Positions 1 through 5,475 of a DNA stretch of 10,744 bases are shown here, in pieces; the first letter of the stretch is position 1; every line of letters starts with the position of its first letter. The stretch is taken from assembly GCA_937894955.1 (NCBI GenBank), contig CALAXO010000086.1:1-10744 (forward strand), given 5' to 3'. The notes beneath the pieces were generated by a model. That model was not told the origin of the DNA. It worked only from the letters and a program-made list of their open reading frames with translations, and did no database searches. A program made the position numbers and the translations under genes. The stretch is from an uncultured Clostridia bacterium (GTDB lineage: Bacteria; Bacillota; Clostridia; Christensenellales; CAG-138).

Positions 1-26
1 GGCAAAAGGTTCGGATTATATTGTTT

Positions 27-379
27 TGGTGGAGGCGAGGGGAGTCGAACCCCTGTCCGAAAACCTGTTTACAAGACTTTCTACGAGCGTAGTCGATATT
101 TTGACATTCCCTCTGCCGCACTCCTACCGACAGGATTACGGTTTCAGTAGACTTTTAATCCCGCCCGGGTCAAGTCAAGCCCGGGTTGGTTCCCCACATT
201 GATGATGCCCGTTACCGCCGTCGTGGGCAGCGGCGGGCGGACAGTCGCCGGTTAAGCAGCGACGGGTACGAAATTGGATTCGTCGTTTATTTTTTGAGTT
301 TTCCCGATTTTAGCGAAGCTCGGGGCTTCGGCTCGCTTATCCGGCACCCATGATCCCCGTCGAAACCATGTACGCCCCC
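27..379 (-). ncRNA. ssrA: Transfer-messenger RNA (tmRNA)
   Basis: This RNA frees ribosomes stalled on broken mRNAs by acting first as an alanine tRNA and then as a short message that tags the nascent protein for degradation. Read on the minus strand, the 5' end GGGGGCG (379-373) pairs with CGCCUCC (37-31), followed by an encoded ACCA (30-27). The third pair is G-U, the alanine identity element. A five-pair T arm with loop UUCGACU lies next to the 3' acceptor strand, and UUUCGACGGGG near the 5' end is the usual conserved tmRNA segment. The short tag frame lies at 284-252, and the GC-rich repeats around 160-190 fit the pseudoknot region. The length of 353 nt is normal. The gene follows smpB, which encodes its protein partner, but has its own promoter. 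The end points are inferred from pairing, and the individual pseudoknots were not resolved. Confidence 0.96.
252..284 (-). other. tmRNA tag-peptide reading frame (DESNFVPVAA)
   Basis: The resume codon was placed by aligning the sequence in front of it with E. coli tmRNA: six As followed by UAAAC here, six As followed by UAGUC in E. coli. That makes GAC (284-282) the first tag codon. It gives ten codons, DESNFVPVAA, then UAA, the same length as the E. coli tag. The full tag would be the tmRNA-borne alanine plus these ten residues. The hydrophobic tail ending in AA fits a ClpXP-type degradation signal, but the last five residues are VPVAA and not the common ALAA form. An alternative start one codon earlier (AAC, Asn) cannot be fully excluded. 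Confidence 0.8.
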
Positions 380-389
380 AAGCATTAAC

Positions 390-418
390 ATTATACCACA
401 AACAAAACCATGCTGCAA
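390..418 (-). promoter_or_regulatory. ssrA promoter
   Basis: A perfect -10 hexamer TATAAT (395-390) is preceded by TGG, giving an extended -10 element. A weaker -35, TTGCAG (418-413), lies exactly 17 bases upstream. Transcription would start a few bases before the mature tmRNA 5' end at 379, leaving a very short leader for RNase P to remove. This supports separate, strong expression of ssrA despite its position behind smpB. Confidence 0.82.
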
Positions 419-502
419 CTCTGATCATGTGCAGAAGGTGGGCTTGTGTTTTAAGCAGTGCGGTTTCCGAGCGGACAGACAGCGAAATCGGCGGAAACTC
501 CG

Positions 503-967
503 TCAATAAGCATCGGCATTCCGCCTGTCCATTGCGCGTTTTGCATCGCGTTCGGCGATATCATGTCGTTTATCGTAAAGTTTTTTGCCTTTTGCAACCG
601 CAAGTTCCAATTTCACTTTTCCGTCCTTAAGGTAGAGACGGAGCGGAATCAGGCTGTATCCGTCGGCTTGCGAAAGCGTGAGAAGCTTTAAAATCTCACG
701 CTTATGCAGCAGCAGTTTGCGCTCGCGGAAGGGATCCCGATTGAAGATATTGCCTTTTTCGTACGGACTTATGTGCATACCGACAACGAACGCCTCGCCG
801 TTTTTGATTTTGACGTAGGAGTCCTTGATGTTGACCTTGCCCAGACGAATGCTCTTGACCTCTGTTCCGACAAGAGCCATTCCGCATTCATAGGTATCTT
901 CAATGAAGTATTCATGCCGAGCCTTGCGGTTTTCGGCAAGTTGTTTTTCTCCGCGTTTTACGGGCAT
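503..967 (-). CDS. smpB: SsrA-binding protein SmpB
   Basis: SmpB binds the tRNA-like domain of tmRNA, delivers it to stalled ribosomes and places its C-terminal tail in the empty mRNA channel. The 154-residue product has the full family pattern: the start of the fold at NRKARHEYFIEDTYECG (about 13-29), the central GTEVKSIR and KVNIKDSYV segments (about 35-52), HISPYEKGN (about 65-73), the RERKLLLHK stretch, and a basic C-terminal tail (KGKKLYDKRHD onward) rich in Lys and Arg. Length is typical. The start ATG is preceded by AGAGG about 12 bases upstream, which is rather far. No promoter of its own is visible in the 110-base gap to secG, so it is probably transcribed from the secG promoter through a leaky terminator-like hairpin. 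The downstream neighbour is ssrA, its functional partner. Confidence 0.97.
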   Translation of the reverse strand: MPVKRGEKQLAENRKARHEYFIEDTYECGMALVGTEVKSIRLGKVNIKDSYVKIKNGEAFVVGMHISPYEKGNIFNRDPFRERKLLLHKREILKLLTLSQADGYSLIPLRLYLKDGKVKLELAVAKGKKLYDKRHDIAERDAKRAMDRRNADAY

Positions 968-993
968 ATTGCTGCTTAACCTCTTTTATTGCC

Positions 994-1026
994 AAAAACG
1001 CAGCACTCAAAAGATTAAATGCTGCG
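994..1026 (-). terminator. Putative intrinsic terminator or attenuator between secG and smpB
   Basis: On the minus strand, CGCAGCA (1026-1020) pairs with TGCTGCG (1005-999) across a 14-base loop, and TTTTT (998-994) follows directly. A seven-pair stem with five Us is terminator-like, but the loop is long. An overlapping ten-base palindrome GCTGCGCAGC (1030-1021) could fold instead. No promoter is visible between it and smpB, so it would have to leak for smpB to be expressed. Confidence 0.45.
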
Positions 1027-1077
1027 CAGCAAAATCAAAATTCAGATCGTTGCGCCCGAAACACGAGCGCATGAACA

Positions 1078-1320
1078 TCAGCCGATAACGAGCAGAACAA
1101 GAGCAAGCACACCGAGAACGGAAGCGAAGATAACGGTAAGCCTCTGAAGCTTTGCTTCCCTGCCCGCTTTTACGTTGCGTGCCTGACCGAGAGCGGTCGT
1201 ATCGTTGCCGAATGCACTGCCGAGACCGGCACTTTTCGCGTTCTGCGCAAGCACAACGATGACAAGAAGCACGGCGACAATGACCATAAGGATGTTTACA
1301 ATAATTTCAACAGTCTGCAT
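1078..1320 (-). CDS. secG: Preprotein translocase subunit SecG
   Basis: SecG is the small accessory membrane subunit of the SecYEG protein-export channel. The 80-residue product has two hydrophobic segments (about residues 4-25 and 60-79) separated by a polar loop. The loop carries the family motif at the end of helix 1, LAQNAKSAGLGSAFG (about 24-38), and a basic stretch NVKAGREAKLQR before helix 2. Length and topology are typical for the family. The ATG start is preceded by GAAAGGG about ten bases upstream. A good promoter ends about 30 bases before the gene. It sits ahead of smpB and ssrA as in many Firmicutes, but the rnr gene that often lies between is missing. Confidence 0.95.
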   Translation of the reverse strand: MQTVEIIVNILMVIVAVLLVIVVLAQNAKSAGLGSAFGNDTTALGQARNVKAGREAKLQRLTVIFASVLGVLALVLLVIG

Positions 1321-1346
1321 AACTAATAAACCCTTTCAATTTCAAC

Positions 1347-1384
1347 TGCATTTGGCATTATAGCATTAAAAAGCCAAATATGCA
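1347..1384. promoter_or_regulatory. Dyad flanking the secG -10 element, possible operator
   Basis: On the plus strand TGCATTTGGC (1347-1356) is mirrored by GCCAAATATGCA (1373-1384). The inner six bases pair perfectly, and the TGCA ends also match with a two-base offset. The 16-base centre contains the whole -10 hexamer. In RNA the inner dyad would make only a weak stem with no T run after it, so a protein-binding site is at least as plausible as a terminator. No regulator is known from the sequence. Confidence 0.35.
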
Positions 1385-1385
1385 A
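1357..1385 (-). promoter_or_regulatory. secG promoter
   Basis: A consensus TATAAT (1362-1357) is preceded by TGC, making it an extended -10. TTGCAT (1385-1380) lies exactly 17 bases upstream as the -35. Transcription would begin near 1350 and give a leader of about 30 bases before secG. It most likely drives secG and smpB. A near-perfect dyad flanks the -10 element and is listed separately. Confidence 0.83.
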
Positions 1386-1421
1386 GCATAATTTTCGAAT
1401 GCTGTCAATTATATAATTCGT

Positions 1422-2963
1422 TCATCGTTCAATCAGGCTGCGGCCCGTCATTTCTTTCGGAACCGGCAGATGCATGATGTCAAGAAGCGTCGGCGCAAGA
1501 TCGCATAATCTTCCGCCGTCACGGAGTTTTTTACCCTTTGCCTCTTCCGAAACCCAGATGAGCGGAACGGGATTTGTTGTGTGCGGGGTGAACGGTTCAC
1601 CTCTTTCATCGAGCATCTGCTCACAATTGCCGTGGTCGGCAGTGATGAGACAAGCTCCGCCGTTCTTGATAATATGGTCAACCAGCGTCCTGACGCAAAC
1701 ATCGACCGTTTCAACAGCTTTGACGGCAGCCTCGAAAACGCCCGTATGTCCGACCATATCGGTGTTGGCAAAGTTCAGAACCATAAAATCATATTTGCCC
1801 GAATCAATGCATTCGCATGCGCGGCGCGTGACCTCGTACGCACTCATTTCCGGTTTCATGTCATATGTTGCGACATCGGGTGACGGAACAAGAATCCTGT
1901 CCTCACCATCGAAAACGCGTTCGATTCCGCCGTTGAAAAAGAAAGTAACATGAGCGTATTTCTCCGTTTCCGCAATGCGAAGCTGAGTTTTTCCGAGGGA
2001 GGAAAGGTACTCGCCCATGGTGTTGGAAAGCTGTTCGGGAGGAACAATGAGGCTGACTCTGCCGTCGAATTCTGCGGAATACCGGCTCATGCAAACGAAT
2101 TTGACCGGAAAGTAACCGCGTCTGCGCTCGAAATGCGGAAAATCCCTGTCGATGAAGCAGCGTGTAAGCTGGCGCGCTCTGTCCGGGCGGAAATTAAAGA
2201 AAATAATGCTGTCGTTCGTATTAATTTTTGCAATTGGTTCACCGTTCTCGGTTATTACGCACGGTTTTATGAATTCGTCCGTAACACCGTTTTTGTAGGA
2301 TGCCTTAACGGCCTCTTCTGCATCCGAAAACATGTCTCCCTCGCCGTAAACAAGTGCGGAGTATGCTTTTTCCGTACGGTCGTAGTTATTGTTTCTGTCC
2401 ATTGCATAATATCTGCCTTCAACGGTTGCGATTTTTCCGCAGCCGCATTCGGCAAGCTTAGCCTTCAGTGTGCGAACGAAACCGAGCCCGCTGTCAACCG
2501 CCGTATCCCGTCCGTCGGTGAAGCAATGTACAAAAACTTTTTGCATTCCTGCCGCCTTTGCGGCATCCAGAAGCGCGAAAAGATGATCGATATGGCTGTG
2601 TACCCCTCCATCCGAAAGGAGTCCCATAAGATGCAGTGCAGAGGAATGCTCACGACAATTTTCAAACGCCTCGCGAACAGCTGCACAGCTCCCGAGCCTG
2701 CCGCTTTCCGCAAGGTCAAAAATCTTTGTCAAATCCTGAAAAACGACTCTGCCCGCGCCGATATTGGTGTGCCCGACTTCGGAATTGCCCATTTGCCCCG
2801 ACGGCAAACCGACATCGCGCCCGGATGCACCTATTTCGGTATGCGGATATGCATTCCAAATCGTGCGGAGGTTTTTTGTGTTTTGCGGCATGATTGCATT
2901 TCCGTAGGAATCGGGGTTGCAGCCAAAGCCGTCCATAATGATGAGTGCAGTGAGTTTTTTCAA
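1422..2963 (-). CDS. gpmI: 2,3-bisphosphoglycerate-independent phosphoglycerate mutase
   Basis: This enzyme converts 3-phosphoglycerate to 2-phosphoglycerate in glycolysis using two Mn ions and a phosphoserine intermediate. I place the start at TTG (2963) because AAGAGG lies six bases upstream and gives a 513-residue protein beginning KKLTALIIMDGFG, as in the family. The in-frame ATG at 2999 has no ribosome-binding site and lies within a hairpin. Numbered from TTG, the metal and catalytic residues are all present: Asp11 (MDGFG), Ser61 (GNSEVGH), NFRPDRARQ (257-265), AETEKYAHV (331-339), Asp403/His406 region (NTDMVGH, 400-406), ADHGN (442-446) and His461. These sit one position from the well-studied bacillar enzyme. 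It follows the pgk-tpiA fusion by 152 bases, so it is probably cotranscribed and supplies the next step of lower glycolysis. Confidence 0.96.
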   Translation of the reverse strand: MKKLTALIIMDGFGCNPDSYGNAIMPQNTKNLRTIWNAYPHTEIGASGRDVGLPSGQMGNSEVGHTNIGAGRVVFQDLTKIFDLAESGRLGSCAAVREAFENCREHSSALHLMGLLSDGGVHSHIDHLFALLDAAKAAGMQKVFVHCFTDGRDTAVDSGLGFVRTLKAKLAECGCGKIATVEGRYYAMDRNNNYDRTEKAYSALVYGEGDMFSDAEEAVKASYKNGVTDEFIKPCVITENGEPIAKINTNDSIIFFNFRPDRARQLTRCFIDRDFPHFERRRGYFPVKFVCMSRYSAEFDGRVSLIVPPEQLSNTMGEYLSSLGKTQLRIAETEKYAHVTFFFNGGIERVFDGEDRILVPSPDVATYDMKPEMSAYEVTRRACECIDSGKYDFMVLNFANTDMVGHTGVFEAAVKAVETVDVCVRTLVDHIIKNGGACLITADHGNCEQMLDERGEPFTPHTTNPVPLIWVSEEAKGKKLRDGGRLCDLAPTLLDIMHLPVPKEMTGRSLIER

Positions 2964-2976
2964 TCTATACCTCTTG

Positions 2977-3010
2977 CCCGTTCCCGAAAGCATGTTCATT
3001 CGGGAGCGGG
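2977..3010 (-). promoter_or_regulatory. Leader hairpin directly upstream of the gpmI ribosome-binding site
   Basis: TCCCGAA (3005-2999, minus strand) pairs with TTCGGGA (2988-2982) across a ten-base loop. After one mismatch, CCCG (3010-3007) pairs with CGGG (2980-2977), giving 11 GC-rich pairs in total. The stem ends three bases before the AAGAGG ribosome-binding site (2973-2968). No T run follows, so it is not a normal intrinsic terminator. It may protect or set the 5' end of a processed gpmI transcript, or affect initiation. The role is inferred. Confidence 0.55.
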
Positions 3011-3058
3011 ACTGAAATATTTTTATTCCGCATAGTGCGGTGTAATATCTTTACCGTT

Positions 3059-3108
3059 TGCAATGCAGCCGGCGGCCGTGTTTACAGTCCGTTTCCTTTT
3101 GCATTGCA
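3059..3108. repeat. Inverted pair of TGCAWTGCA in the pgk-tpiA/gpmI gap
   Basis: TGCAATGCA (3059-3067) and TGCATTGCA (3100-3108) are exact reverse complements, and each is nearly palindromic by itself. They could form a nine-pair stem around 32 bases that include a GC-rich segment, or serve as paired protein-binding sites. No T run follows on the minus strand and no clear gpmI promoter was found in this gap. Confidence 0.4.
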
Positions 3109-3115
3109 TGCTTTA

Positions 3116-5050
3116 TCAGTTCAAAACGACCTTTGCAAAATCTTCCGCAGCAAGGCTTGCGCCGCCGATAAGACCGCCGTCAATCTGCGGCATTGCCTTA
3201 AGCCCTGCGGCGTTCTTTGCGTTCATGCTTCCGCCGTACAAAATGCGGGTGTGCTGCGCAAAATCAAGCCCGTAAAGCTCTGCAATAACCCTGCGGATTA
3301 CGCCGATGGTTCGGTTTGCTTCATCGTTCGTTGCGGTTTTGCCCGTGCCGATAGCCCAAATGGGTTCGTATGCAACGGTGATGCGCAATGCCTCTTCGGC
3401 GGGAATACCGTTGTAAAGTGCCTTGACCTGACCCGCAAGGAAGGTGTCGGTAATGCCGGCTTCGCGCTGTTCAAGGGTTTCACCCACACAAACTATGGGC
3501 AGAATGCCGTTTTCAAGAGCAGCTTTTGTACGCATGTTCACGGTTTCATCCGTCTCGCCGAAATACTGCCTGCGCTCGCTGTGACCTATAATTGCGTATT
3601 CGACACCTATGCATTTCAGCATGTCTGCACTGATTTCACCCGTAAACGCGCCTTTTGCCGCCCAGTGAATGTTCTGAGAGCCAAGTTTAACGTTGCTGCC
3701 TTCAAGAACTTTTGCCGCACAGCAAAGATCGACAAAAGGCGGGCAAACGACGATATCGCATTCGGCATTCTCAACAAGGGGAAGCAGGTCGGAAACAAGC
3801 TGCTTCGCCTCGTCGCAGTTCTTGTTCATCTTCCAATTGCCGGCGATAAGTTTTTTGCGGCAGGGACGATCAAGAAGCGCGGCAACACCGGGAAGCGTTT
3901 TGCCCTCAAGGAATTCAAGGCTTGCACCGCCGCCCGTTGACATATGGGTCATCTTGTCGCCGAGACCGAATTTGTTAATTGCGGAAGCGGAGTCACCGCC
4001 GCCGATTATCGTTGTGCCCTCGCACTCGGCACATGCCCTTGCAACCGCTTCGGTCCCCTTTGCGAAAGCATCCATTTCAAACACGCCCATGGGGCCGTTC
4101 CAAACAACGGTCTTTGCTTCACGAATAATTTCGCCGTAAAGTTTAGCGGTCTTTTCACCGATATCCATGCCCATCCAGCCATCGGGAATTGCATCAAAAG
4201 CAACCGTCATATGCTCTGCATCGGGTGCAAAATCCTTTGCAACAACGCAGTCAACGGGGAGCTGCATACGCACGCCCTTGGCCTTTGCTTCCTCAAGCAG
4301 GCTGTGCGCCGTTTCAACGCTTTCCTCATCAAGATAGGATTTGCCGATATTCAGTCCCATAGCCTTGAAGAATGTATAACTCATTGCACCGCCGATAAGC
4401 AAAGTGTCGCATTTGTCAAGCAGATTTCTGATAACGCCGATTTTGTCGCCGACCTTTTTGCCGCCGAGAATCGAAACAAAGGGACGCGCCGGATTTGCAA
4501 GCGCACCGCCCATTACGGAAAGTTCTTTTTCGATCAGGAAACCGCAAACGGCGGGCAGATAATGCGCAACGCCCTCGGTTGAAGCGTGTGCTCTGTGAAC
4601 GGTTCCGAAAGCATCGGACACAAAAACATCCGCAAGGGATGCAAGTGCCTTTGCAAATTCGGGATCGTTCTTCTCTTCTCCTTTGCAGAATCGAAGATTT
4701 TCAAGCAGGAGAACTTCACCATCGCCGAGTTGCTCGACTTTTGCTTTCGCATCCTCGCCCACTGAATCGGATGCAAATGTAACTTTAACATTCGGAAGAA
4801 GTTCCGCAAGCCGCTTTGCAACAGGTGCAAGCGACATTTCGGGAACAACCTTTCCCTTCGGCCTGCCCAGATGCGAGCAAAGGATAGTTTTTGCGCCGTT
4901 TTCAACAAGATATTTAATCGTCGGCAGTGCGCCGAGAATCCTGCTTTCATCGCTGATATTAAGGTTTTCATCAAGGGGAACGTTGAAATCAACGCGAACG
5001 AGTACGCGCTTGCCCTTTACGGGAATATCGGTGACGGACAGTTTAGCCAT
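3116..5050 (-). CDS. pgk-tpiA: Fused phosphoglycerate kinase-triosephosphate isomerase
   Basis: One 644-residue protein carries two glycolytic enzymes. Residues 1 to about 395 are phosphoglycerate kinase: VRVDFNVPL (18-26), SHLGRPKG (59-66), the ENLRF arginine (120), SDAFGTVHRAHAST (145-158), GGKKVGDK (196-203), NGPMGVFE (318-325), GGGDSASA (350-357) and STGGGASLE (371-379). Residues from about 397 are triosephosphate isomerase: NWKMN with Lys407, catalytic His490 (IGHSERR), catalytic Glu562 (YEPIWAIGTGK), YGGSM (605-609) and DGGLIGG (624-630). Both halves are full length with all key residues, so both should be active. The junction has no linker, and a TGC codon stands where isomerases normally start with Met. 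AGGAGG lies seven bases before the ATG. A promoter and leader hairpin lie upstream, and gpmI follows. Pgk-Tpi fusions are known, for example in Thermotoga. Confidence 0.97.
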   Translation of the reverse strand: MAKLSVTDIPVKGKRVLVRVDFNVPLDENLNISDESRILGALPTIKYLVENGAKTILCSHLGRPKGKVVPEMSLAPVAKRLAELLPNVKVTFASDSVGEDAKAKVEQLGDGEVLLLENLRFCKGEEKNDPEFAKALASLADVFVSDAFGTVHRAHASTEGVAHYLPAVCGFLIEKELSVMGGALANPARPFVSILGGKKVGDKIGVIRNLLDKCDTLLIGGAMSYTFFKAMGLNIGKSYLDEESVETAHSLLEEAKAKGVRMQLPVDCVVAKDFAPDAEHMTVAFDAIPDGWMGMDIGEKTAKLYGEIIREAKTVVWNGPMGVFEMDAFAKGTEAVARACAECEGTTIIGGGDSASAINKFGLGDKMTHMSTGGGASLEFLEGKTLPGVAALLDRPCRKKLIAGNWKMNKNCDEAKQLVSDLLPLVENAECDIVVCPPFVDLCCAAKVLEGSNVKLGSQNIHWAAKGAFTGEISADMLKCIGVEYAIIGHSERRQYFGETDETVNMRTKAALENGILPIVCVGETLEQREAGITDTFLAGQVKALYNGIPAEEALRITVAYEPIWAIGTGKTATNDEANRTIGVIRRVIAELYGLDFAQHTRILYGGSMNAKNAAGLKAMPQIDGGLIGGASLAAEDFAKVVLN

Positions 5051-5084
5051 TTTCAGCCTCCTGAGTGATTATTGTTGTTTCTTC

Positions 5085-5106
5085 GTGCGGAACAAAAGCT
5101 CCGCAC
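5085..5106 (-). promoter_or_regulatory. Hairpin in the pgk-tpiA 5' leader
   Basis: GTGCGGA (5106-5100, minus strand) pairs with TCCGCAC (5091-5085) around an eight-base loop. It lies inside the predicted leader of about 78 bases, between the promoter and the ribosome-binding site. An A-rich stretch and not Us follows, so it is not a terminator. It may stabilise the transcript's 5' end. The ribosome-binding site itself (AGGAGG) is outside the stem. Confidence 0.45.
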
Positions 5107-5134
5107 AGACCGATTATGTGTTATTCCGTTTCAA

Positions 5135-5163
5135 ATTATAACACTCAATTAAAAAAACTTCAA
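5135..5163 (-). promoter_or_regulatory. pgk-tpiA promoter
   Basis: TATAAT (5140-5135) is preceded by TGT, giving an extended -10. TTGAAG (5163-5158) lies exactly 17 bases upstream, and the spacer contains a run of seven Ts. The predicted start is near 5128. It lies just downstream of the strong rpsA terminator and makes the glycolytic genes a separate unit. The -35 box falls within one copy of a 15-base direct repeat. Confidence 0.82.
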
Positions 5164-5418
5164 CCGCAAAACATGCGGAAATAAGCATCTCGGAGGGCGA
5201 AATCGGGTTCAACATCTTGAGTATGTCGTGAATGCAGCCGGTTTTTCGGCAAAGTGCGGACTTGTTCCTTCTGATTTTGCGAATAATTCGTATGCAAACC
5301 AAAACAAAGCTGCCGCAGGAAACCCTGCGGCAGCTTCAACGCTTGTTTCAAAGATGAATCCGTGAATACAGCTTTATGTTTGTCACATTCGGCAAACATC
5401 GGGCTTCAACCGCAAAAC
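5158..5418. repeat. 15-base direct repeat, two copies
   Basis: The sequence CTTCAACCGCAAAAC occurs exactly at 5158-5172 and 5404-5418, 246 bases apart, in the gap between the rpsA fusion and pgk-tpiA. In each copy the CCGCA part pairs with a nearby TGCGG: 5164-5168 with 5174-5178, and 5410-5414 with 5431-5435. The low-coordinate copy carries the -35 box of the pgk-tpiA promoter. The segment between the copies has no credible gene. It holds the rpsA terminator and about 120 bases in which I recognise nothing else. Confidence 0.6.
5299..5336 (-). terminator. Strong intrinsic terminator of the surE-to-rpsA operon
   Basis: On the minus strand AAGCTGCCGCAGG (5336-5324) pairs perfectly with CCTGCGGCAGCTT (5319-5307) around a four-base loop GTTT, followed by TTTGTTTTGG. 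A 13-pair GC-rich stem with a tetraloop and a U-rich tail is a textbook intrinsic terminator. It lies about 140 bases after the S1 stop codon and upstream of the pgk-tpiA promoter, separating the two transcription units. Confidence 0.92.
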
Positions 5419-5475
5419 CTGTTTACAGAATGCGGTTGAGCCACGGAAAGGCAAATACGTTCGAAATGTTTCGAA
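5376..5475 (-). other. Structured 3' UTR of the ispH-rpsA transcript
   Basis: Three further inverted repeats lie in series between the S1 stop codon and the terminator. TTCGAAA/TTTCGAA with a two-base centre (5460-5475) directly follows the stop codon. A nine-pair stem TCAACCGCA/TGCGGTTGA (5406-5414 with 5431-5439) encloses a smaller CTGT/ACAG stem (5419-5422 with 5425-5428). ATGTTTG/CAAACAT (5376-5382 with 5393-5399) has a ten-base loop. No credible ORF occupies this stretch. The repeats are seen directly, while a role as RNA structure is inferred. It could be a 3' UTR-derived small RNA or a stability element. Confidence 0.5.

Noticed and set aside
15..20. TATAAT on the minus strand just after ssrA
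   Set aside because: No acceptable -35 lies 16-18 bases upstream, and that stretch is the tmRNA T arm and acceptor stem. The gene it would serve is outside the window.
490..525. Seven-pair inverted repeat GGCGGAA/TTCCGCC overlapping the smpB stop codon, considered as a terminator
   Set aside because: The loop is 22 bases and no T run follows on the minus strand.
1403..1408. Perfect TTGACA on the minus strand between gpmI and secG
   Set aside because: Nothing like a -10 occurs 16-18 bases downstream. The secG promoter at 1357-1385 fits much better.
2964..2999. ATG at 2999 as the gpmI start
   Set aside because: It lacks a ribosome-binding site and lies in the leader hairpin. TTG at 2963 has AAGAGG at good spacing and matches the family N-terminus.
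1950..3035. Long plus-strand open frame of 361 codons opposite gpmI
   Set aside because: It is antisense to a fully conserved enzyme, has no recognisable domain, and is explained by the codon bias of the real gene on the other strand.
3035..4582. Plus-strand open frames of 301 and 212 codons opposite pgk-tpiA
   Set aside because: They are antisense shadows of a conserved bifunctional enzyme. They have no family motifs and are rich in Cys, Phe and Ala patterns typical of reverse-strand reading.
5160..5399. Minus-strand open frame of 79 codons between the S1 fusion and pgk-tpiA
   Set aside because: It reads straight through the strong terminator hairpin and has no convincing domain, so it is unlikely to be a gene.
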